Source: Pseudobacteriovorax sp. (GTDB taxonomy: Bacteria > Bdellovibrionota_B > Oligoflexia > Oligoflexales > Oligoflexaceae). Taken from it: 64,000 nucleotides of DNA. The notes under the pieces were generated by a model. It saw only the letters and a program-made list of their open reading frames with translations. It made no database searches and was not told the origin of the DNA. Of this stretch, positions 45,465-53,007 are shown one piece after another. The stretch spans positions 1 through 64,000 of the forward strand of contig JABSRP010000002.1 in NCBI GenBank assembly GCA_013215145.1, written 5' to 3'. Each line of letters opens with the position of its first letter. The stretch's first letter is position 1. Both the position numbers and the translations under genes were made by a program.

Positions 45465-45768
45465 GGGTTTCCATACTTAGAATACTGTGATTACAATTGG
45501 CCATAACAACATACTGGTCGGTGTACACTAGCATATCATGAGCACAGATCTTAGCAGAAAAAATACCAGCACTATATGACATGCCAGTAGGAACTAGAGG
45601 GTTCCGCTGCTATGAGACTATAGGAGTAGACCTTTCCGAGACTCCTGTTTTAAATTTTAAAAAAAACCAAACAACTCAAAGATTAATGATGTTTATCTAA
45701 TACCTAAAAAGTTGTCAAACGCATTGATTCGTCCAATAGGTGCAATCAAAAAATGTCGGGGCTTTGTC
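45465..45768. other. intergenic region upstream of acnB
   Basis: 304 bases between the acnB start and the end of the small Fur-controlled gene. It must hold the acnB promoter. I see an AT-rich stretch near 45645-45665 and no open frame worth reporting. Confidence 0.4.
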
Positions 45769-45900
45769 TCAATAAAGTTCTCCGATATATCTTCGAAACT
45801 CCAACTCGAGCTCTTCGAAAGTAAAATACTCAAGATCTACATCCTCGTTAGCTTCCTGGAAGTAGTCGTAAAGGGAGTCGATTAGCTCCTGTTTTGTCAT
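45769..45900 (-). CDS. 43-residue acidic microprotein behind a Fur box
   Basis: A small frame with a good Shine-Dalgarno (TAGGAGCAATCT before ATG) encodes 43 residues beginning MTKQELIDSLYDYF and ending FRRYIGELY. It is strongly acidic (runs of Glu and Asp), lacks a signal or membrane segment, and is probably alpha-helical. A Fur-type box lies 59 bases upstream and no other gene is between, so it is likely made under iron limitation. It may bind iron, a protein partner or an RNA; none is shown. Confidence 0.6.
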   Translation of the reverse strand: MTKQELIDSLYDYFQEANEDVDLEYFTFEELELEFRRYIGELY

Positions 45901-45958
45901 AGATTGCTCCTACCGGATCTCATTAACGTTTCAACTGCCCTAGGACAAAAGATAGTGA

Positions 45959-45977
45959 TTATGATATTCATTATCAT
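45959..45977. promoter_or_regulatory. Fur box upstream of the small acidic gene
   Basis: GATTATGATATTCATTATC matches the 19-bp Fur consensus (GATAATGATAATCATTATC) at 17 positions. It precedes only the minus-strand microprotein gene. Confidence 0.75.
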
Positions 45978-46132
45978 ATAATTCTAAGCCCTGTCATCTA
46001 CAAGTTTTGAAGGCGCCAAATTAGCTAAGCAACTAAAGAACAAGACCTAATATGGCAACGCCTATTTTGGACTAAAACATGATCAAACGAACATGCACAC
46101 ACGAGATTTCAGATCAGAGTTTGTTTGAAAAA

Positions 46133-47761
46133 CTATATTGCACTTGAACACTCAAATGACTGAGTTTTGAGCTCAAATTGCTTTAGGATTCCTGGCGAGT
46201 CAGCTCCTTTTGTATCGAACACCTTGAGGGTCCAAATACCCTTTGTATCATTGGGTCTGTGCTTAAGCTCAAATTCAAGTGGAAACACAGGAGGAAAGAG
46301 ATCGATTCCTGACTGTATAATTTGATGATTCATTCCATCAGGACTGACAAGAAGTATATTTAAATCCTGCGTTTGACTATGGTCTAAGTCCAATGAAAGG
46401 ATGATAGGCTCCTTCTCTTTTGTAGCTCTATCGATTTGAAACCTTTTTTTTAGTAGGGAATACCCATTATTTGGAATTTTATCCGACAATCGCTGTGAAT
46501 AAAAAGAGTCAATCGATTTAGGTCCAAGATCAAAAAATATTTTCTGAGCAACTGCTCCTTGCTCAGATTGTGCTATGAACTCGATTGAAATACTGCTACC
46601 ACAAGTAGCTTGATGATTGAGCGGTAAGGGCAAAACGAAGGCCCGTTCCTCACCCACTTGTAAGTTTTCTATTTGTTTTTTGTTGGTGTTTACAAGTCCT
46701 CGATAGCCTGAGCGAATCTGTAGTGTTGCCTTGGTAGCTGGTACATTACTTTTATTCTCTAGCTGAATTTTTAGCCCGATAGCTTCATGAGCTTCAAAAA
46801 AACCATCAGAGTTTCCTTCCAATTCTATCACTTCCAAATTTTTGATCGCCAGACCAACATAATTAACTTCAGGCGCAAACCAACACTGAGGCCGAAAACC
46901 CACCAAATCCCCCTTAGCCAACATACAGGATGACTTTGCTGTTTCTTCTTCCGCAGCTTTTAAGTTTTTATTACGATGAGCATCAAGACCCGGTATATCG
47001 CCATGTTTTGGATCTTGTTTCATACAGAGAGATCCAGCAAGAAACGTATCCAGACGACACTGTGCAGGGGGGTGAGAATGAAGGGTCCGTGTAGTCACCC
47101 TTGTTGAAGGCGTATTAAAGCTCGGAGCCTGCCTCTCCCTTAAACTCGCAAACAGGTTACCAATCGACAGCCCCGCATCAGCAATGCGGTAACATAAATC
47201 CCTCTGCCTAGCCGTCGGCCAAGACTGGTTGCATTGCTTAGTTGCCGTTGATTCAGCAGCTTGACTTAATTTTATGGGTTCATGTTCCCAGATTTTTGGT
47301 AAGCAAATGTGGGTCGCAAAGTAGTCGGCACTCCCCTCGTTTCCGGCCCAGCTAGAGTCTGGATAAAAGGGATATCCACCCAGATGATGGCCAATTTCGT
47401 GACAAATTACCAAAGTAAAAGCATCTTTTGTAACTTCCGGTCGTCGGGCCAGACCTCCAAACATATTTATCGTTGCTGTTCCTTCAGACTGGATGGTAGT
47501 GGCATTAACCAGTGTGTTATTCCATAGTCTATTAATCACTAATGTCAGATTTCGTTTCTCAAATGCGTCTCGGTAGACAGTTTCAGCGTGAGAGATAATT
47601 TGGTTGAATTCGTCCTCATCGAGATTAACGAGGGAACGATTGTCTGGCAACTGATGTAAGTTGTTATCAGGAAGAAAACTCTCACGATGAATGGTTTCTG
47701 CTTGAATAGAGCTAAAATGAACTATACCTATCGCCGTCACAAGAGCTTTTTTAAAATACAT
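46133..47761 (-). CDS. secreted zinc metalloprotease with C-terminal P domain
   Basis: The start at 47761 has GGGGA upstream and a signal peptide (ending SSIQAE); the 57-base longer frame is rejected. About 543 residues. The zinc site HEIGHH is near residue 121 and a downstream NEGSADYFATH supplies the third ligand, as in M48-like or related gluzincins. Cys-rich loops follow (CYRIADAG, CRLDTF, LCMKQDP). The C-terminal region (SLDLDHSQTQDLNILLVSPDG, then GIWTLKVFD) matches the proprotein-convertase P/homo B domain. Exported protease, perhaps for prey or biomass degradation. Confidence 0.85.
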   Translation of the reverse strand: MYFKKALVTAIGIVHFSSIQAETIHRESFLPDNNLHQLPDNRSLVNLDEDEFNQIISHAETVYRDAFEKRNLTLVINRLWNNTLVNATTIQSEGTATINMFGGLARRPEVTKDAFTLVICHEIGHHLGGYPFYPDSSWAGNEGSADYFATHICLPKIWEHEPIKLSQAAESTATKQCNQSWPTARQRDLCYRIADAGLSIGNLFASLRERQAPSFNTPSTRVTTRTLHSHPPAQCRLDTFLAGSLCMKQDPKHGDIPGLDAHRNKNLKAAEEETAKSSCMLAKGDLVGFRPQCWFAPEVNYVGLAIKNLEVIELEGNSDGFFEAHEAIGLKIQLENKSNVPATKATLQIRSGYRGLVNTNKKQIENLQVGEERAFVLPLPLNHQATCGSSISIEFIAQSEQGAVAQKIFFDLGPKSIDSFYSQRLSDKIPNNGYSLLKKRFQIDRATKEKEPIILSLDLDHSQTQDLNILLVSPDGMNHQIIQSGIDLFPPVFPLEFELKHRPNDTKGIWTLKVFDTKGADSPGILKQFELKTQSFECSSAI

Positions 47762-48028
47762 TATTGATCCCCAAGTTATTTTTTTGTTTGAAGGAACCTT
47801 GTACCAGGTAATAAACAAATCGAAAACCTATAAATGATTGATCTATCGTTGATCGCCAAAGGTTATCTGCTGTTTGAAAATTAGTTATGAAAGAAGTAAT
47901 AGATTTACAATCAGGAGGATTCCTAATTTAATAAATGGAGCATAAAAACTAAGGGAGGCTATGCTCATCTTAATATATAATAAGTACTTTCATTAAAACT
48001 CTAACAACTTAACAATGTTTTCCATCGA

Positions 48029-48823
48029 CTAATAGGAGTCATCAACTCTGGGGAATACCATAATACGGTTCGAGGTGACATCCTCTACGATATCAAAATC
48101 TATATCAAATACGACCTTGAGAAGATCTCGAGTCATGACCTTTTTTGGAGGACCATCTGCGACTACAGCTCCATTTTTTAACATAATAATTTCATCACAA
48201 AAAGCATTGGCTAAATTTAAATCATGGATCACACAGAGAATAGCTGTCTTATTTTTAGCTTCTTCCCGTAGTTGCTTGATCAATTTGATTTTATACTTAG
48301 GGTCTAGACTAGACGTGGGTTCATCAAGCAGGAGACAAGAAGGATTTGTTCTTTCTTTTTGCTGTAATTGTACCAAGGCTCGACAGAATTGAATCCTCTG
48401 AGCCTCACCACCTGACATGCCGATAATCGGCTTTTGCGCTAAAGAAAGGCATTCGGTTCTCGACAACATATCTTCGATGCGCTTCGATCTCTCACGATTA
48501 CTTTCTTCTAGTGAGTAAGGATAACGACCGAAATCTACAATTTGACGCCCACTAAAAGCAAAAGGTACGTGTTGATGCTGTGGCATGACCGAGCGCTGAC
48601 GGGCGAGTTTTTGTATTGACCAATCACCTAGACTCTTACCATCAATTTTTATCTCACCTGAATCTACCTTGACTTCACCTGATACAGCTCGTAGCAATGT
48701 AGTTTTGCCAGCTCCGTTTGCCCCAACTAATACACAGATCTTTCCAGGCTCCACCTTGAAAGAGACTTTGGTCAATACCGCCTGCTTTCCCAAACTAACG
48801 CTAATGTCATTAACTTCAATCAC
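48029..48823 (-). CDS. hmuV: haem/siderophore ABC transporter ATPase
   Basis: 264 residues. Walker A is VGANGAGKTTLL, the signature MSGGEAQRIQFCRAL, Walker B CLLLDEPTSSLD, and the H-loop is in VIHDLNLA. It drives import through the HmuU permease. The start overlaps the hmuU stop by four bases (ATGA). HmuV-like ATPases of this class serve haem or Fe-siderophore uptake; haem is favoured because the binding protein is HmuT-like. Confidence 0.9.
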   Translation of the reverse strand: MIEVNDISVSLGKQAVLTKVSFKVEPGKICVLVGANGAGKTTLLRAVSGEVKVDSGEIKIDGKSLGDWSIQKLARQRSVMPQHQHVPFAFSGRQIVDFGRYPYSLEESNRERSKRIEDMLSRTECLSLAQKPIIGMSGGEAQRIQFCRALVQLQQKERTNPSCLLLDEPTSSLDPKYKIKLIKQLREEAKNKTAILCVIHDLNLANAFCDEIIMLKNGAVVADGPPKKVMTRDLLKVVFDIDFDIVEDVTSNRIMVFPRVDDSY

Positions 48824-49839
48824 AACGTCATCTTCCCTTTTTGCTTAATCAACAGCCAGAGAAAAAAAGGGCCGCCAATAAATGACGTCAGGATACCTAT
48901 GGGTAATTCAGAAGGTTCCACAATGATTTTTGAAAAGGCATCAGCCAGATTCAAAAGACTTGCTCCAAGGAGCATTGTCAACACAAGTAAAGCCCTGTGG
49001 TCTGGGCCACATATCAGTCTAATGAGATGAGGTGCAACCAACCCAATAAATCCAATCATGCCAGTTGCCGACACAGCAGTACCGACACCCAAAGCAACTA
49101 TAACAATAGACAAGAGCTTTGTCTGTTCTACAGCTACTCCAAGATGAGCCGCCTGGGACTCACCCAAAGTCAAGGCATTGAGATGATTTGAAAGGAAAGG
49201 AATGACTCCAATACAGAGTAAAAGAATCGGAGCGCTGTATGAAAGTGTTGTCCAAGACGCTCCTCCCAAGGAACCTAAGGTCCAAAAGGTAAGAGTTCGC
49301 AATTGCTCGTCATCGGCAACATACATCAAAAGCCCTGTAAATGCACCAATGATAGCGGATATTGCTACACCAGCAAGGAGCAAGGTCATCAACATAGTCT
49401 GCCCTTTATGTCGTGACAGCTTAAAAACTAAAATTGTCGTAGCTACCCCACTTATAAAGGCACCTAGCGGAGTTAGGAGAGAGCTATCAAATCCTCCCAG
49501 CCTACTTGCGACAGAGTTCCCGAGTACAATGGCTATCAGTGCGCCTAATAGAGCTCCGGATTGGACTCCAATGAGACCAGGGGAGGCCAGGGGATTTCTA
49601 AAAATGGCTTGGGTAATAGCACCAGATCCCGCGAGTACAGCTCCCACCAGTAAGCCGAGTATTACTCTGGGCAACCGTACCTGAGAAACAATCACAGATT
49701 CTGTAGTAGTATTCGAAGATAACGTTATAAAATCCCAAACTGCCGAGATGACTTGAAACGAGTCCATATTGTAGGCACCAGCGGTAAGATTAAAAATTAG
49801 AGCCACAGAGCATAACAGCATAAGAGACATCAAACACAC
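48820..49839 (-). CDS. hmuU: haem/iron ABC transporter permease, FecCD family
   Basis: 339 residues as annotated from a GTG. About nine to ten hydrophobic helices are present with typical FecCD segments (RLPRVILGLLVGAVLAGSGA, RNPLASPGLIGVQSGALLGA, GLVAPHLIRLICGPDHR). The start is uncertain: the first residues are already hydrophobic, and open sequence continues upstream to a stop before GGTGAC; an ATG three codons in is also possible. It lies 112 bases after hmuT and overlaps hmuV. Confidence 0.9.
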   Translation of the reverse strand: MCLMSLMLLCSVALIFNLTAGAYNMDSFQVISAVWDFITLSSNTTTESVIVSQVRLPRVILGLLVGAVLAGSGAITQAIFRNPLASPGLIGVQSGALLGALIAIVLGNSVASRLGGFDSSLLTPLGAFISGVATTILVFKLSRHKGQTMLMTLLLAGVAISAIIGAFTGLLMYVADDEQLRTLTFWTLGSLGGASWTTLSYSAPILLLCIGVIPFLSNHLNALTLGESQAAHLGVAVEQTKLLSIVIVALGVGTAVSATGMIGFIGLVAPHLIRLICGPDHRALLVLTMLLGASLLNLADAFSKIIVEPSELPIGILTSFIGGPFFLWLLIKQKGKMTL

Positions 49840-49951
49840 TTTGGTTATGGCGAAAGAAAAATCAAAAAAGTTTAAAAAACGTCTTATTTCGTCACCTATT
49901 TTGATTCAGAGTGTGGTTATCATAGTTCTAGTCTTACTTTTGGCCAGCATG

Positions 49952-50815
49952 CTATTTATTATGAATTTTAGCGTATAGTTCGTTTACAGCTTTGCCTAAC
50001 CGCGGTCCAAAACCCAATAACAAAAGATCATCCATCTTAACCAAGGATTTCGTCGAACCTGCTTTAGTCATTGGCGCTCCCGGTATGGCTGAAATACTTC
50101 TTTCACCTAACCGTTCGTAACCCTTGTCGGTCATCAAAATTATATCGGGGTTGGCTGCTATCACAGCTTCCTTAGTTATTGGTTTGAATCCTGTAAATTC
50201 AGAAATTGCGGGAGTCCCGCCCGACAAAACTATCAATTCAGCAGCTGCTGTTTTCAAACCAGCAACATGAAGTTTACCGGGGCCACGGGAATATATAAAA
50301 AGCACAGTAGGTTTGCGTTTTATATTCTTTATTTTTTCGCCCATAATCTGCAGTTCTTTTTGAATGCCATCTGACAATCGTTTGCCTTTTTCAAGAACAT
50401 TGAGATACTTAGATATTTTTTCAATAGTCAAGATTGTATTCGCCACGTTCTTCAAAGAAGGCAACTGAATCACCGGGACCTTAGCACTTGTAAAGATATC
50501 CAGAGCAGATTTTGGTTCGATGGCATCAGTAGTCATAATAATATCAGGTTTCACAGAAAGGACTCCTTCGGGAGACACCTTTCGAAAATACCCAACTCTT
50601 GGTTTTTTCAATAAAGATTCTGGATAAAGGCTAGACACGTCACTCGCTACTATCGAGTCACAAAAATCTAAAGCACATACAACTTCGCTGACAGCACTTC
50701 CAATGGTGACAATTCTTAGGTTATTGCCATCTTTCGCATGAATCGGACCATCGACGAGAATGAAAATAGAAGCAACAAGAATATTCATGCAAACAAAGAC
50801 CGTTTTAATATTCAA
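49952..50815 (-). CDS. hmuT: haem ABC transporter substrate-binding protein
   Basis: 287 residues with a signal peptide (cleavage near IHAKD). Features of the HmuT/PhuT class are visible: VTIGSAVSEVVCALDF at the start, GVLSVKPDIIMTTDAIEP, and GLKTAAAELIVLSGGTPAI near the middle. It binds haem in the periplasm and hands it to HmuUV. Upstream is rpsN (131 bases away), so hmuT may have its own promoter or be read with the upstream genes. Confidence 0.9.
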   Translation of the reverse strand: MNIKTVFVCMNILVASIFILVDGPIHAKDGNNLRIVTIGSAVSEVVCALDFCDSIVASDVSSLYPESLLKKPRVGYFRKVSPEGVLSVKPDIIMTTDAIEPKSALDIFTSAKVPVIQLPSLKNVANTILTIEKISKYLNVLEKGKRLSDGIQKELQIMGEKIKNIKRKPTVLFIYSRGPGKLHVAGLKTAAAELIVLSGGTPAISEFTGFKPITKEAVIAANPDIILMTDKGYERLGERSISAIPGAPMTKAGSTKSLVKMDDLLLLGFGPRLGKAVNELYAKIHNK

Positions 50816-50946
50816 AGTAAACTCCTACAGATTGACGGAAAATCCGGAGTATATGTTTCGAAAAATAAATACCTTATCATTTGCCAAGACTGCGTAATCA
50901 GCAACTTGTGCATAAACCTCGGGTTAGAGAGGTTTAATTTATGTTT

Positions 50947-51252
50947 TTACCAGCTTGCTTTTTTCACTCCCGGCAATTCACCTGCCAAAGCCATCTCTCG
51001 AAAAGCAATACGAGACAAACCAAATTTTCGCAGATTGCCTCTTGCTCGCCCTGTCTTCATACAACGATTCTTAAGCCTTGTGGGACAAGAATTCCGAGGT
51101 AGTTTTGCTAGTTTTGCTCGAGCTTCCGCTCGTTCATCTTCCGAAAGATGTGGATTCTTAGAACGAGCTCTTAGCTCATCACGCTGACTTCTATAACGCT
51201 CTACGATCTGGCGCTTTCTATTGTCACTCGCTATTTTGCTTTTTTTTGCCAT
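50947..51252 (-). CDS. rpsN: 30S ribosomal protein S14, long zinc-free form
   Basis: The start at 51252 has GAGGAG upstream, giving 101 residues like E. coli S14; the longer frame to 51411 is not supported. The long, zinc-independent type shows [20 protein letters not shown] and [20 protein letters not shown], and lacks the C-x2-C ribbon of the short form. It stands alone, outside an S10/spc-type ribosomal operon, among iron uptake genes. A second S14 may exist elsewhere, in which case this is a metal-starvation paralogue. Confidence 0.92.
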   Translation of the reverse strand: MAKKSKIASDNRKRQIVERYRSQRDELRARSKNPHLSEDERAEARAKLAKLPRNSCPTRLKNRCMKTGRARGNLRKFGLSRIAFREMALAGELPGVKKASW

Positions 51253-51358
51253 TGGACTACTCCTCTGATGGATACCTAAGTGTTCAAAACTAGGTAAGGT
51301 TAGATTAGATCGAAAAATTCTCTCTAAGTTAAATAAAATAATTTGACACTGGCCCAAG

Positions 51359-52165
51359 TTAAAAGAGATCATTAACTTCCTGTAACCGAAGACTTTGATA
51401 CTCTTCCTCATTCTTTTTTCTTCGCCAGAACGGTAAGATAAACATTTCCTTTTTTGATAGACCTAATAGGCCACGCAAGATTTTCCGCACAGCTAAGACA
51501 TCAGAACTCTCGCCTGTTATATATGCAGAAAGCTTTTCTTGGCTTGGGAAAGGAAATACTTTGATCTGGTTTAAGTGTTCATGCTTTGCGTAAGCCCAAA
51601 AGACTCGAAATAAAGGTGGAACCTTCAAATCCAAACGACAGCTCTCGTCTGGAACATACAAAAAAATAACTCCTAAGGAATCAGCAGGCAAGGACGAGAC
51701 AAGTGCTGTGATACCAGGCAAAGAAGATAAATCACCAACATAAATCTTAAAATCACCATTAGGTATCAGCGGCAACTCTCCTCCCGGCCCAGCAAAACCT
51801 AACTGAGATCCGATGGCAGCTGTCTTAGCCCAGGTTAAACCCGGCCCCATGTCATCACGCAGGACAAACTCAATGGACATTCTTAATTGCTGACAATTGA
51901 AAGTTCGAATTGTATAGGAGCGAACTACCGCTTTATCATCGGGGTTAGGCCATACCGTCCCATACGACGTAAATCTAGGGAGCGGAGGCAAGTCCTGATG
52001 AGCTTTCGGAAAAAAAAGACTGCAATGTAATCCGGCAATATTTTCAGGAAGGCTCTCGAAAGCATCACTGACAAAATATAAGCGTAACAGCTTTGGACTC
52101 GTCAGACGCCTCGATTCCAATTTGATTAATTGTGCTTGGGTTAACAAGCTATTTTCTTCCGCCAT
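51359..52165 (-). CDS. siderophore-interacting protein (FAD-binding ferric reductase, SIP/ViuB family)
   Basis: The ATG at 52165 gives 268 residues; the upstream extension crosses the Fur box. The flavin motif RSYTIR is present, followed by [10 protein letters not shown] and [11 protein letters not shown], and the C-terminal NAD-binding-like part ends in a Lys/Arg-rich tail (PFWRRKKN). These enzymes reduce ferric siderophore or haem iron in the cytoplasm. A Fur box lies 64 bases upstream. It is the promoter-proximal gene of the iron block. Confidence 0.88.
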   Translation of the reverse strand: MAEENSLLTQAQLIKLESRRLTSPKLLRLYFVSDAFESLPENIAGLHCSLFFPKAHQDLPPLPRFTSYGTVWPNPDDKAVVRSYTIRTFNCQQLRMSIEFVLRDDMGPGLTWAKTAAIGSQLGFAGPGGELPLIPNGDFKIYVGDLSSLPGITALVSSLPADSLGVIFLYVPDESCRLDLKVPPLFRVFWAYAKHEHLNQIKVFPFPSQEKLSAYITGESSDVLAVRKILRGLLGLSKKEMFILPFWRRKKNEEEYQSLRLQEVNDLF

Positions 52166-52228
52166 ATCGTTGCCAATCTGTTTACTATTCAAGAGAGCTT
52201 TGAGAATGTAATTAAATATGTATTTTTT

Positions 52229-52247
52229 GACAATGATAATCATTCTC
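52229..52247. promoter_or_regulatory. Fur box of the iron block
   Basis: GACAATGATAATCATTCTC matches the Fur consensus at 17 of 19 bases. It lies just upstream of the siderophore-interacting gene and may control the four genes downstream of it. Confidence 0.82.
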
Positions 52248-52435
52248 AATTTATTTGATTCCCTCTTTTTCTTGAGTCAGCCTTAGGGGAAAGCGATGCA
52301 AGATACTGATATATTTTGATTTTTTAAGATGATATTAGAAAATGAAATTGATCAAAAACTGCGCAGACATTTTCCAAACTCAGAGAAAATGCGCAACTAA
52401 CCTGACATATTTGTGTTTGGTGAAGGTTCAATAAG

Positions 52436-52840
52436 TCACTTTAAACCAAGATGTAGGTAGTTCGCCTTGTGACGGTCGCGAAACTCAATGACGGGCATGT
52501 CAACACCTTCCGCTTTATGTAAATAAAGCTTCATAATAAAGAGATCTCTTTCCGCATACAAGCTAATCCGATTACCCTCGTGCTTCCAACTACCAACCCC
52601 ATCGCCCAAGTTTTCCAAAAAGTAATAAAAGGAACCATCACTACGCAGAGTGACTTCAATGGGATAGGCGTGATTCACCAAAATCAAATCTGATTCAGGT
52701 TTACCATCTGCGTCATTCATGAAAGGCTGAAAAAAGTCGATGTTAGCATCCTGATAATTAAAGGGATTTGTCTCCTCGTAAGCAATTTGACAAGACAATA
52801 GCAGCGAACTAAAAAGCCCTAAGATGATCAAAACTCTCAA
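52436..52840 (-). CDS. small lipoprotein of unknown function
   Basis: I choose the TTG at 52840 because AAGGAG lies six bases upstream; the ATG at 52885 has no such site. The signal peptide ends in lipobox LLLSC. The mature part (about 118 residues) has a beta-rich look with EVTLRSDGSFYYFLENLGDG and VGSWKHEGNRISLY, a lipocalin-like pattern also seen in META/heat-shock-like small lipoproteins. No catalytic motif. Its start is divergent from the 7TM kinase. Confidence 0.7.
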   Translation of the reverse strand: MRVLIILGLFSSLLLSCQIAYEETNPFNYQDANIDFFQPFMNDADGKPESDLILVNHAYPIEVTLRSDGSFYYFLENLGDGVGSWKHEGNRISLYAERDLFIMKLYLHKAEGVDMPVIEFRDRHKANYLHLGLK

Positions 52841-53007
52841 AGATCTCTCCTTTCCGAGAATTCTACGGATACCCGATCTTACCACTTTTCATCCCTACCC
52901 ATCCCAAAAACTAAAAATACCATCTCAACCTCAATGGAGAAATCTACCTAGGCAAAATTTTTCTTAAATCTGTACTCCAAATTTACCGCTAACTAGAAAC
53001 AGATTAG

